Shown here: positions 8,704-17,235 of the stretch, in pieces
Layout of the letters: each line of letters opens with the position of its first letter
How positions within the stretch are numbered: position 1 is the first letter of the stretch
Assembly: GCF_000442275.2 (NCBI RefSeq)
Contig: NZ_KE557311.1
Location: forward strand, 97,312-139,962
Origin: Litoreibacter arenae DSM 19593
GTDB taxonomy: Bacteria > Pseudomonadota > Alphaproteobacteria > Rhodobacterales > Rhodobacteraceae
Direction of reading: 5' to 3'
Length of the DNA: 42,651 nucleotides
The notes under the pieces: model-generated
Told to the model about the DNA's origin: nothing
The model's input: the letters and a program-made list of their open reading frames with translations, nothing else
Databases searched by the model: none
Made by a program: the position numbers and the translations under genes

Positions 8704-9482
8704 AGGTTCTGATCCTTCCCGACGCGCAGGCCGCCACGCGCCGCGCCGCCGACATCGTTTCGCGCACCGTAAGCGCGACCCCGGACAGCGTGCTCGGGCT
8801 CGCCACAGGCGGCACCATGCTGCCACTCTATGATGCGCTTGCGCAGCGTCACCGGGATGAAGGGTTGTCCTTTGCCAAGGTCACAAGCTTCAACTTGGAC
8901 GAATATATCGGCCTCACGCCGGATCACCCCTGCTCCTACCACCACTATATGCAGGAGGCGTTTTTCAGGCATGTCGATATCGACCCCGCACGCACCCATC
9001 TGCCCAAAGGCGACGCCGCTGATCCGCAGGCCGCCTCGGACGACTACGAGGCGCTGATCGAAAAGGCAGGTGGTATTGACCTGCAACTCCTTGGGATTGG
9101 GCAGAACGGGCATATCGGCTTTAACGAGCCAACTGCCAGCCTTGGATCGCGCACGCGCATCAAGACGCTGACCGAAAGCACGCGACGCGCCAACCAGAAA
9201 TACTTCGACTCCTTCGATGAGACGCCGCGCTATGCCATAACCACCGGCGTCGCCACCATTCTGGCATCCCACAAATGTCTGCTGATTGCGACCGGCACGG
9301 CGAAAGCCCGCGCGGTGGTCGACATGATTGAGGGGCCTGTGAGTGCGGCCTGCCCCGCCTCGGCATTGCAGCTTCACGCGCGAGTTACGGTCATACTCGA
9401 CGAAGCTGCCGCCGGGGAGCTGCACCTTAAGGAATACTATGAGACCGTCCATCCGGGAGGACGTGACAGTGCCTTCGACTGA
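8700..9482 (+). CDS. nagB: Glucosamine-6-phosphate deaminase
   Basis: This 260-residue NagB converts glucosamine-6-phosphate to fructose-6-phosphate and ammonia, the exit step to glycolysis. Motifs in order: 'LGLATGGTMLPLYDAL' (phosphate loop), 'FNLDEYIGL' with the catalytic Asp, 'LLGIGQNGHIGFNEP' with the catalytic His and Glu, and 'RTRIKTLTESTRRAN'. The length matches standard NagB without an extra C-terminal allosteric extension. It sits between nanK (4-base overlap) and nagA (short overlap), completing the pathway order on one transcript. Confidence 0.92.
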   Translation: MKVLILPDAQAATRRAADIVSRTVSATPDSVLGLATGGTMLPLYDALAQRHRDEGLSFAKVTSFNLDEYIGLTPDHPCSYHHYMQEAFFRHVDIDPARTHLPKGDAADPQAASDDYEALIEKAGGIDLQLLGIGQNGHIGFNEPTASLGSRTRIKTLTESTRRANQKYFDSFDETPRYAITTGVATILASHKCLLIATGTAKARAVVDMIEGPVSAACPASALQLHARVTVILDEAAAGELHLKEYYETVHPGGRDSAFD

Positions 9483-10638
9483 ACCGGCGAAGCCGAACCG
9501 CATCTTCGCACGGCAACTCTACGATGGCATGAGCCCCCACATGCGCGCCGATCAGGTGATCGACATTGCTGACGGACGGATTGCTGACATCCGTCCCGCG
9601 ACGGCGGATGACGCCCGCGACCACGCTATGCCCGAGTTTGATCTGGTGACGCCGGGATTCATTGACCTCCAGATCAACGGGGCGGCCGATACTCAGTTCA
9701 ACTTCGACCCCACTCCTGAGGCACTCCGTCGGATCGCTGCGGGTGCGCGAGAAGGCGGCACCGCCTACATACTGCCCACATTCATTACGGCGCCGCAGCG
9801 CGACTATGTCCGCGCACTCGAGGCTGTTCAAACGGCGATCACGCAAGGCGCGCCCGGCATTCTCGGGGTGCATCTCGAAGGCCCGTTTCTGTCCCACATG
9901 CGGCCCGGCATCCACGATACTGATGCGATCCGAAGCATGGATGCAGAGGATCTCGACCGGTTAACGGCGGCGCGGGGCGGTGTGCTGCTGCTGACCGTGG
10001 CACCTGAAAACCTGCCTGTGGGCGCATTACAGCGCCTGACAGCGGCGGGTATCCGCGTCTTCGCTGGCCATACTGAGGCAACTGCCGACCAGATGGCACA
10101 GGCGGAAGCTGATGGCCTTGTCGGCGTCACTCATCTTTTCAATGCCATGTCGCAGATGACAGGGCGCGAACCAGGGGTGGTCGGGGCAACACTGGCCTCA
10201 AAAGGCCTCTTTGCAGGGATCATCGCGGACGGGCACCATGTCGACTGGCGCAACGTGGCGACGGCGGCGCGCCTACTGCCGGATCGCTTGTGCTTGGTGA
10301 CCGATGCCATGCTGACCCTCGCAGGCCAACTGACCGAGTTTGAGTTGCACAGCGAAACCATCGAGCTTCGCGGCAGTCGGTTGACGAACAAGACCGGCCG
10401 TCTGGCCGGTGCTCACGTGAGTATGATCGAAAGCGTGCGGAACATGCTGGACTATGCATACCTCGGCCTGCCCGATGCCCTGAGGTTGGCAACGGCAAAC
10501 CCCGCCCGCGCGCTTGGGCTGGAAGGTGAGGTCGGATCAGTGCGCCCGGGATACCGCGCGTCATTCACCTGTCTTACACAAGGCTTCGATGTGGCCGCCG
10601 TCATCACGGATGGGCTGCTGTATCACGCGCCCGGCTGA
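9469..10638 (+). CDS. nagA: N-acetylglucosamine-6-phosphate deacetylase
   Basis: This 389-residue amidohydrolase removes acetate from GlcNAc-6-phosphate, making the substrate for NagB. It shows 'TPGFIDLQINGAADTQFNF' (the NagA form of the first metal segment), 'GVHLEGPFLSHMRPGIH' with the metal-binding Glu, 'VFAGHTEAT' and 'VTHLFNAMSQM' with metal-binding His, and 'LVTDAML' with the catalytic Asp. A GTG start at 9469 is preferred because GGGAGG ends 8 bases upstream; the frame is open further upstream inside nagB (ATG 9439). It overlaps nagB by 14 bases and is the last gene of the operon. No clear terminator is visible in 10639-10787. Confidence 0.9.
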   Translation: MPSTEPAKPNRIFARQLYDGMSPHMRADQVIDIADGRIADIRPATADDARDHAMPEFDLVTPGFIDLQINGAADTQFNFDPTPEALRRIAAGAREGGTAYILPTFITAPQRDYVRALEAVQTAITQGAPGILGVHLEGPFLSHMRPGIHDTDAIRSMDAEDLDRLTAARGGVLLLTVAPENLPVGALQRLTAAGIRVFAGHTEATADQMAQAEADGLVGVTHLFNAMSQMTGREPGVVGATLASKGLFAGIIADGHHVDWRNVATAARLLPDRLCLVTDAMLTLAGQLTEFELHSETIELRGSRLTNKTGRLAGAHVSMIESVRNMLDYAYLGLPDALRLATANPARALGLEGEVGSVRPGYRASFTCLTQGFDVAAVITDGLLYHAPG

Positions 10639-10787
10639 TCCCAATTCAAACCATTGATGAAATTGATGCGCCTAACCTTCTGTCGCCCCCCTCAACGACT
10701 GCTTTGCATTCGACTTTCATTCAACGAGATATGGCCGGTATCTGCAGCCTCGTGAAGCTGGCATGCTCGGAAGAGCACAGCAGGGAC

Positions 10788-11601
10788 GGTTCTGTCGCAA
10801 ACTTCGGCATTGATTGGCAAAGGCCTCTGATCTTCTTCTGTTAGGCCGTGAGAGAGGCAAACTGAGCAAACGGGCAGAGTCCAGGCGTCATCTGGCCTTT
10901 ACGGATCATGTTCGCGACCTCAATCCCTTCGAGCGTTGCCGAAGCGGAGAAGAAGGACTTGAACCCTAGCATCGTTCGAATCCGCTTCTTGATGATACGG
11001 TGATCTTGTTCGACCATGTTGTTCGGATACTTGATCCGCACCATCTCTATCGCGATCGGGCAGCCGAGGCGCTTCAGCATGCGGTTGATCGCGGTGATGC
11101 CTGCCGTGTTGGCCCCGCTTTTGTCGATCACGATTCTGCGCGGCAGACCGTTTACCTCTAATGCGCGGGCGAAGAACTTCGTCGCAGCTGCCTTATCGCG
11201 CCGCTTAGAGAGCATAAAATCAAGGGTTTTCCCGAACCTGTCGACGGCACGTTAGAGGTGGGTCCATTCACGTTGATGTAGGTCTCATCCATCCGCCAAG
11301 AACGGTTGACCAAGGCCTTGCGCCGCCGAGCGTTGCTGGCAATCAGTGGCGAGTACTTGGCTACCCAACAGTTCAAGGTTGCATGATCTACCCGTACGTC
11401 CCTTTCGGCCAGGATCTCTTCCAAGTCCCGATACGAAACGGTGTAGCGGACATAGAAGAAGACGGCGAAGAGGATTACTTCCTTCGGAAACTGAGCGCCC
11501 TTGAACGAAATCGTAGCCTTCAATCCAACAAAGTTGATCCAAACAACTACCGTCGGCCCTTCAGGCCTGGGGCGTCAACCAGCAAAGTTTGCGACAGAAC
11601 C
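10788..11601 (-). mobile_element. Second type of IS6-family element (814 bp), degenerate
   Basis: Both ends carry the same 17 bases GGTTCTGTCGCAAACTT in inverted orientation (10788-10804 and 11585-11601). This is close to the classic IS6/IS26-type terminus, and the size is typical. Flanking octamers differ (GCAGGGAC and ATGGAAAG), so no target duplication remains. The element differs from the two copies at 48 and 31575 in both ends and protein. It separates the sialic acid operon from the YcaO locus and may mark how the two were joined. Confidence 0.88.
10841..11523 (-). pseudogene. IS6-family transposase, frameshifted with a nonsense codon
   Basis: Read leftward, the N-terminal part ('FKGAQFPKEVILFAVFFYVRYTVSYRDLEEILAERDV ... 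SWRMDETYINVNG') is a clear IS6-type start with the first catalytic Asp in 'RMDETYI'. Around 11240-11265 the frame is lost through a small deletion, and a TAA replaces a Tyr codon. The downstream frame then gives 'RRDKAAATKFFARALEVNG', 'IVIDKSGAN' (second Asp), and 'NNMVEQDHRIIKKRIRTMLGFKSF' (Glu region) before the stop at 10841. The product would be inactive. Confidence 0.85.
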
Positions 11602-11658
11602 ATGGAAAGGTCCGCGGCCCAACAGTGTTTTCCAGCGCCGGCATTTAAAGTAACTCTC

Positions 11659-11717
11659 CCCATGGTTAAAGAATACGCCAAGCACCGTGGGAGCTTGGCG
11701 TATTCTTTAACCATGGG
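11659..11717. repeat. 59-bp perfect long-stem hairpin
   Basis: Twenty-five bases at 11659-11683 are the exact reverse complement of 11693-11717, separated by a 9-base loop (ACCGTGGGA) whose inner CC/GG can also pair. Each arm contains CCATGGTTAAAG. No T tract follows, so it is not a simple intrinsic terminator. It lies 57 bases outside the IS6-type element and 50 bases past the stop of the leftward gene at 11768. It could be a fold-back end of a small mobile element or a protein-binding or processing site. Confidence 0.85.
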
Positions 11718-11767
11718 CGGTCAGAACAGAACGGCCCATCACTCGTTAAACTGCGTGACTTTTTGTG

Positions 11768-12217
11768 TCAGAAATCCTTATCGAACTTCATTTTCGCAAG
11801 CTCGCTCAGGGAATATTCCCGGGCATCTACCCCTAAACCCGCGGCGAGGCTCCGCTCCCCTTGGGATGCGTGTTCACGTGGCATCGGTCGTTCACCCCGA
11901 AGATGCATCATGACTACGTTGCGAGCGTATTTGTCCGACCCCGCCGCAGCTATAAGGGCCATCTCAGCAAGGGGATGCGCACCCGGTTCAAGTTTGAGAC
12001 GCTTCGCCATATATTCCTTACCCGGTGTAACCCGTGCGATCTTTCCGGGCGTCGCAGGGTTGCGGAGCCAAAGCTCAAGAAGAGCTCTTCCGTGAGCGGC
12101 AGCTGCACCGTCATTATACAAATCATTTTTGCCGGACTCTTGGCCCATGGTCTGGCCCGTGCCGATCAACGTCAGTAGCGCACAAATTTTTGCGGTCTTT
12201 ATCAGAGCATGTGTCAT
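11768..12217 (-). CDS. Small secreted protein of unknown function
   Basis: The 149-residue product begins with a Lys-containing N region and a hydrophobic core ('AKICALLTLIGTG') ending near 'TMGQES', a plausible Sec signal peptide. The mature part is helical and charged, with 'GRALLELWLRNPATPGKIARVTPGKEYMAKRL' and a C-terminal 'SLSELAKMKFDKDF'; no Cys is present after the signal region. I do not recognise the family. GGAAAG lies 5 bases before ATG 12217. It is divergent from the SARP-type regulator across about 300 bases, so the two may share control. Its position at the edge of the YcaO locus makes a link possible but unproven. Confidence 0.6.
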   Translation of the reverse strand: MTHALIKTAKICALLTLIGTGQTMGQESGKNDLYNDGAAAAHGRALLELWLRNPATPGKIARVTPGKEYMAKRLKLEPGAHPLAEMALIAAAGSDKYARNVVMMHLRGERPMPREHASQGERSLAAGLGVDAREYSLSELAKMKFDKDF

Positions 12218-12519
12218 GTGTCTTTCCTTTCAAATACGCCGAGCACTTGAGCGTGCAGCCGGTAGAGAGACAAAAACATGTCGCCATTATTTCTCCGTGA
12301 GAGTTCCGTCAAAGACCCGCTAGTCTCGCATGAAAACGCAATTTACCGTATAGTTACAATTGCGAGCCGCCTCATACTGGTTTTGGCGCGTGGTGCTGTC
12401 GCAAAGCTTCTTAAGAGGAAATGGTAGAAGATATTAAACGCTAGAGAACTTTCGGGACAAAAATCTCGTTCGGACTTTTTAGTAATTATTTAAATCACAG
12501 GGTTGGAGGGACGACGGAC
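12218..12519. other. Intergenic region between divergent genes
   Basis: This 302-base AT-richer spacer separates the secreted protein gene (leftward) from the SARP-type regulator (rightward), so it should hold two outward promoters. I see no gene, no strong palindrome and no convincing -35/-10 pair. The only clear signal is GGAGGG at 12505-12510, ahead of the GTG at 12520. Confidence 0.5.
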
Positions 12520-14447
12520 GTGACGAGGCTGACGGTACGAATGTGCGGTTTTTTCGCGGTCAAGGGACCAGAGGGAAAATCCCTGCGCCCACCGGGGAAA
12601 AAGCCCGCAGCCCTTCTAGCCTATCTTGCATATAGGCGGGGCAAGAAGACCACACGAGACCGGCTCGTTGATCTCTTCTGGTCTGATAGAGGCCAGAAGC
12701 AGGGACAGGACAGTCTGCGTCAGGCGATTTATGTGATCCGCCACGCTTTGCACCACCAATCCGCAACAATCCTGATATCGGACAGGAACTACATCGCGCT
12801 TGATCGCGATCAGATCAGCTACGATCTATGGCGCGAGGATGGTAGCATTCACGAGAGTGTCCATGATGAATTGCTGGAAGATCTCGACTTCATTTCACCG
12901 GTGTTTGACGACTGGCTGCTGCATGCCCGACGCGACGTGCGAAACCGGCAAATATCCCGGGCAGAAAGACTTTTAGCAGGCGGTGACCCGGATGTGGCAC
13001 CAGAAGAAGCACTTGATATCGCGAAGATCATTCTGAAACTCGACCCGACCAACGAGCCAGCGGCGCGGATGGCGATTTCAATCCATGCCAAGCGCGATGA
13101 GATTGGACATGGGCACAGAATTATTCAAGCCTTGCAAAAGCGTCTTCAGGATGACGGGCTTGATATCTCCGAGAAAACGCAAAGCTTGTATAACAACGTT
13201 ATTTCCGCCCCCACCGACGTAAAACCGCACTCGGAGCTCCGGGCTAAGAAGCCCAAACCGGAGACAGTGACCGATCTGCCGCTGGTCGAGGTGGGGATGC
13301 CTGTCGGCGATGACAACAAGAGCTCTACCTTCGACCTGTCCGAGGAGTTTTTCGACAGGCTCGTCTCGCGTATGATTCAAATGCCTGAACTGCGGGTACG
13401 TGCGCTTGGCACATCGGACACGTTCTCACATTCTGCCTTTAGTTTGCGCCTGCTGCCGAGCGTTAAAAACGACGAAACTCGGATAGTCTTGCGATTGAGC
13501 TCCGGCGATGGAGAGGCCTTCTGGGCCTCGCACGCGCCGGTCACACTCCACCCTGCCGATGAACACATCGAAGCGCAAGTCGACAAATCCGTCATACAGA
13601 TCATATCGGCCATAGAGGAGAACATTTACCGTCACCTGAAAAGACCGCCTATGAAAACTATGTCGTAGCACAACGCCTGTTCACCGCGCCCACCGGTGAT
13701 GAATACATGGAGAAAGTTTTAGGTCATCTTGAAACCGCCATAGAACTTGACCCGGATTTTCTGCCCGCACTCGAGCGGCTCGTAAAATTCTACAACACCG
13801 GCAGCTTCATGTCCCGTCCCGGCACCGATCATCGCAAGCCAAGAGAGAAAGCCTATGAACTTGCGCAACGCCTGCTGTTCCTGAATTCGCAATACGCCAC
13901 CGCGCATGTGCGGATGGCGTCGTGCCTGCTGTGGAGACGAAACTTCCATTCTGCGGAGCGATCCGCACAGCGGGCGATGGAGCTAAAGTCATATGACCCT
14001 TACGTCCTGAACGTACTCGGCACGGCCTTGGTCTATTTGGGCGATCTGGACGCAGCAGAGAAATACTACGGCATGGCCGAGGAACGCCTGCTGCACGATA
14101 TGGATTTCGTCAGAACCGATTATGGCGAGCTGTTCTATCTCAGACACGACTTCGAACGCGCGTTATCCTGGCTTGAAACGCCCGAAGTCCGCACACCCTA
14201 TCGCACGCTCTTCTGGCGTGCCCCGACGCTTGCACAATTGGGCTATCTGGTGGAGGCCCGCCAGGATGTCGAAACCATGATCGAAGATTTGCGTAAGCGT
14301 TGGCAAGGCTCAAAACCTTTCGAAGCGGAAGCCGGAATTCAATGGATGTGCGATATGAAACCCTACCGCCGAACAGCGCATCGTGATCTTCTGGTTGATG
14401 GGTTCAATAAAGCCGGCGTTAAGATCACCGCACAGAATTTTCCGTGA
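12520..14447 (+). pseudogene. SARP/BTAD-TPR transcriptional regulator, one frameshift
   Basis: The first 382 codons encode a winged-helix DNA-binding domain (residues about 1-100, with 'PPGKKPAALLAYLAYRRGKKTTRDRLVDLFWSD' and 'QDSLRQAIYVIRHAL') and then a bacterial transcriptional activator domain (about 105-230). This is SARP architecture, best known from regulators of actinobacterial antibiotic clusters. The frame stops at 13668. Near 13640 the next frame picks up with 'EKTAYENYVVAQRLF' and continues into TPR-like helices ('GHLETAIELDPDFLPALERL', 'SAERSAQRAMELKSYDPYVLNVLGTALVYLGDLDAAEKYY') to 14447. One missing base, probably a G before GAAAAGACC, explains the break. It may be a true mutation or a sequencing error. 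It probably controlled the genes to its right. Confidence 0.75.
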
Positions 14448-14568
14448 AAGCTGCGTGAAAAAGCCAAATTTCATCGGTTCAGAGCGCAGTTTTCCGTAAG
14501 TCCAGCTTGTTCTTTGAAGCCGGTTTCACCCATCCTGATCGAGTTTTTCAAATCTGAGGATCTCGCCC

Positions 14569-15219
14569 ATGGAACATGCGCTGATATCTGACAGGGCGAT
14601 TTTCGGGCCTCGCGAATGGTCAACCGAGCATCTCCTCAGGCAGAAAAAAATTTCTAAGAAGTTCGAAGATGTCGGAGGTCGTCACGAATTCTGGCTGCAC
14701 CCGACATCCGAATTGATCCCCGGTTTCGACCCTGAAGCCGAAACGGCACACGAAAACAGAATCTATGCAAGTCTGAGAATTGACCCAAAAAATTTAGTGA
14801 TTTCCGGCGACATGTTTGCAGACATCCGGCGGCGAGACTGGACCTTTTCGTGGGCTAGCGAAGCGATATTCACTAGCAAGGATCCGCCCGGTTTCAGCAA
14901 AAACCAGTGGCGAAGGGAGGGGTGGGACCTGCTCACCATTGCCGACGTGTTTAAGCCGCAGCATCTCTACAGCGACCACGGTCCCGAAAACAAGATGGCC
15001 CTTGCGATCAGACTGAGCAGTGATGGCACGCAGATAGCAGCACTGCGAATTATCAAATACGCCGCTAACGCAGTCAAACTTGACGATTGGTCACGATCTG
15101 ATGCCGCCGACCGGCAGTACGAGTCGCTGCGTCGAATGTCTCTGTTTAGCCTCATACATATCGTTGGTGATAATGCAGATATATATGAGACAATTCTCCG
15201 TAGAGCGTTGGGCCATTGA
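14569..15219 (+). CDS. Unknown protein in the YcaO-TfuA locus
   Basis: This 216-residue product has no signal peptide or membrane segment and I do not recognise its family. It is rich in aromatic residues ('RRRDWTFSWASEAIFTSKDPPGF', 'NQWRREGWDLLTIADVF'). TGAGGA lies about 8 bases before ATG 14569. The stop TGA at 15217-15219 is in the same frame as the next gene, whose TTG start follows 9 bases later with GAGG overlapping the stop. Either the two are coupled cistrons or this is one long gene broken by a nonsense codon. It lies 121 bases after the regulator and probably belongs to the same transcript as ycaO. Confidence 0.6.
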   Translation: MEHALISDRAIFGPREWSTEHLLRQKKISKKFEDVGGRHEFWLHPTSELIPGFDPEAETAHENRIYASLRIDPKNLVISGDMFADIRRRDWTFSWASEAIFTSKDPPGFSKNQWRREGWDLLTIADVFKPQHLYSDHGPENKMALAIRLSSDGTQIAALRIIKYAANAVKLDDWSRSDAADRQYESLRRMSLFSLIHIVGDNADIYETILRRALGH

Positions 15220-15592
15220 GGTCGCCATTTGCGTCGCGCGCTTTGGCGCACCGGGGTCAAAATTATCTGGGAACATCGGGACCACGGATACTCAGAAAAG
15301 TACCTGGACGCCCCCGATGAGACAGAACTTGAGTTACTGGCACCATACCAATGGACGGAAAACCCCTATCGTTTTGCGGTGTTGATCACAACCATGGACC
15401 CCGGCACGCCGGATCTGGTTGGCTCGGCTCTTGGCCTTGATGGCAAGGCGCCCCTGCAACGGGCACGGTTCGGCGCAGTGGTCTATCTGAAGAACGTTAT
15501 CGACAGCTACCTTTTGCGTGTCCGTCTTCAGAGATAATGGTCTTCAGAGCGGCCTGATCTAAGAGAGTATCTGGCTCATCTGGATTGTTTGA

Positions 15593-16573
15593 TTATGCGG
15601 CCGTTTTATTGTGAAGCAAGCGGCGCGTTGCGATGGTCTTTTGTTTGATCCTTTCTCGTTGTTTCAGAATGGCTTGGCCGCGTCCGAAGTAGACGTCAGC
15701 AGGCGTCAGGTTCTGCAGGCTCTCGTGATAGCGCTGATGGTTGTAGTGGTCGACGAAGGCGTCGATCTGCTGCGTGAGGTCACCTGGCAGGTAGTAGTTT
15801 TCCAGCAAGATGCGGTTCTTTAAGGTCTGATGCCAACGCTCTATCTTGCCTTGGGTCTGCGGGTGATACGGCGCACCGCGCACATGGTCCATCTGACGGT
15901 CTTCCAGCCAATCAGCCAGCTCGCCGGAGATGTAGGATGAACCGTTATCACTGAGCAGGCGTGGCTTGTGCAGAACGGTTGCCTGATCGCAGCCTGAGGC
16001 TTCGAGGGCTAGGTCCAGCGTGTCGGTGACGTCGGTCGTTTTCATCGTCGTGCAGAGCTTCCAGGCGATGATGTAGCGGCTGTAATCATCCAATATCGTG
16101 CTGAGATAGAACCAACCCCAGCCGATGACCTTCAGATAGGTGAAGTCAGTTTGCCAAAGTTGGTTGGGCTTTGTCGTCTTGTCCTTGAACTCGTCGGCAG
16201 CTTTCAAAACCACATACGCTGGGCTGGTGATCAGATCGTGTTCCTTGAGAAGGCGATACACCGATGACTCTGACACAAAATACCTTTCCGTGTCCGTAAA
16301 GCGCACGGCCAGTTCTCGCGGGGATAGTTCGCTCTCGTTCAGCGCCAGATCGACGATCCGCTGGCGCACTTTGTCTGGAATGCGGTTCCAAACTCGCGAC
16401 GGCCTGGGGCTGCGGTCTTCCAATGCCTCGGGGCCACCGGACTCATACCGATCACACCAGCGATAGAACGTGGTCTTGGGGATGCCCAGCTTGTCCAGCG
16501 TCCGTTTGGCCGGCAGGTGCGACCGCTCAACGAGCCGGATAATCTCGATCTTCTCAGATGCAGGATATCTCAT
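15593..16573 (-). CDS. IS3-family transposase OrfB (DDE integrase core)
   Basis: The 326-residue protein begins with a helix-turn-helix ('AKRTLDKLGIPKTTFYRWCDRYESGGPEAL') and continues to an rve integrase core. The DDE triad is visible: Asp in 'LWQTDFTYLKV', Asp in 'LLSDNGSSYIS', and Glu in 'GKIERWHQTLKNR'. The frame is intact and of normal length. Its start overlaps the orfA stop by four bases (ATGA), so it is made either by coupling or by the frameshifting usual in this family. Since both frames are open the element may still be active. Confidence 0.93.
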   Translation of the reverse strand: MRYPASEKIEIIRLVERSHLPAKRTLDKLGIPKTTFYRWCDRYESGGPEALEDRSPRPSRVWNRIPDKVRQRIVDLALNESELSPRELAVRFTDTERYFVSESSVYRLLKEHDLITSPAYVVLKAADEFKDKTTKPNQLWQTDFTYLKVIGWGWFYLSTILDDYSRYIIAWKLCTTMKTTDVTDTLDLALEASGCDQATVLHKPRLLSDNGSSYISGELADWLEDRQMDHVRGAPYHPQTQGKIERWHQTLKNRILLENYYLPGDLTQQIDAFVDHYNHQRYHESLQNLTPADVYFGRGQAILKQRERIKQKTIATRRLLHNKTAA

Positions 16574-16941
16574 TCTTGGTCGCCCCCATCCCCGAGCATG
16601 CTTTTTTTGAGCAAGCGAACTTCAAGGGTTTGCTCGGCAACGACCTCCTTCAGCTCTTGGGCTTCACGGCGAAGGTCTTTCACTTCAGTCGTCGAAGCGG
16701 CACGGGCCGTATCACCGGCCAGTCGTTTCTTCCCAGCTTCAAGGAACTCCTTGGACCAACTGTAATACAGGCTTTGGGCGATACCTTCGCGACGGCACAG
16801 TTCAGCAATACTGTCCTCGCCTTTCAAGCCGTCCAGCACGATCCTGATCTTCTCTTCGGCAGAATACTGTTTGCGGGTAGCGCGGCGGATGTCTTTAACG
16901 ATCTTCTCGCCGTGGCTCTTTCGTCCGGATGTCTGTCTCAT
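16570..16941 (-). CDS. IS3-family OrfA (HTH, transposase subunit)
   Basis: The 123-residue product has the OrfA helix-turn-helix ('YSAEEKIRIVLDGLKGEDSIAELCRREGIAQSLYYSWSKEFLEAGKKRL') followed by a Leu-rich coiled coil ('VKDLRREAQELKEVVAEQTLEVRLLKKSML') used for dimerisation with the OrfAB fusion. ATG 16941 is preferred over GTG 16947 because AAGGAG lies 5 bases before it. It precedes and overlaps orfB on the minus strand. Confidence 0.92.
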   Translation of the reverse strand: MRQTSGRKSHGEKIVKDIRRATRKQYSAEEKIRIVLDGLKGEDSIAELCRREGIAQSLYYSWSKEFLEAGKKRLAGDTARAASTTEVKDLRREAQELKEVVAEQTLEVRLLKKSMLGDGGDQE

Positions 16942-17235
16942 CTCCACTCCTTGGTGGTTACGATGAGCCAGAAACCCTCCCTTATCAAATAGCCCTAAAC
17001 TGGCCCATAAGCGCTGAAGTCAGACACGAACTGCTTGACCAGTACCGAAACGCGATTGACGCATACCGCAAAAGGCTCGCCGGTGAGATTACCAAAAGTG
17101 TGATGGAAGCAGCAATGATACCCCATAGCACGATCAGAGACGCGGACCTCACACCCGTCTATTCTTCGGTAACGTTAACCAAAGACGAAGTTGGCGACAA
17201 TTCCGATGGTAACGCCGATGGAGGAGGCGACGGTT

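Larger units (their letters stand above)
15519..17026 (-). mobile_element. IS3-family insertion sequence (about 1508 bp)
   Basis: The element contains overlapping orfA and orfB. Its ends are TGTCCGTCTTCAG at 15519 and, read inward from 17026, TGTCTGACTTCAG (11 of 13 identical). The inner termini also match further in, sharing TCTGGCTCATC after about 50 bases. No clean 3-4 bp target duplication is visible. A diverged relative of the right end occurs at 858-1078, which supports the right boundary. It splits the gene just upstream of ycaO. Confidence 0.8.

Noticed and set aside
15217-15219. Selenocysteine reading of the in-frame TGA.
   Set aside because: No stem-loop typical of a selenocysteine element is evident just after it, and a normal ribosome site and start follow.
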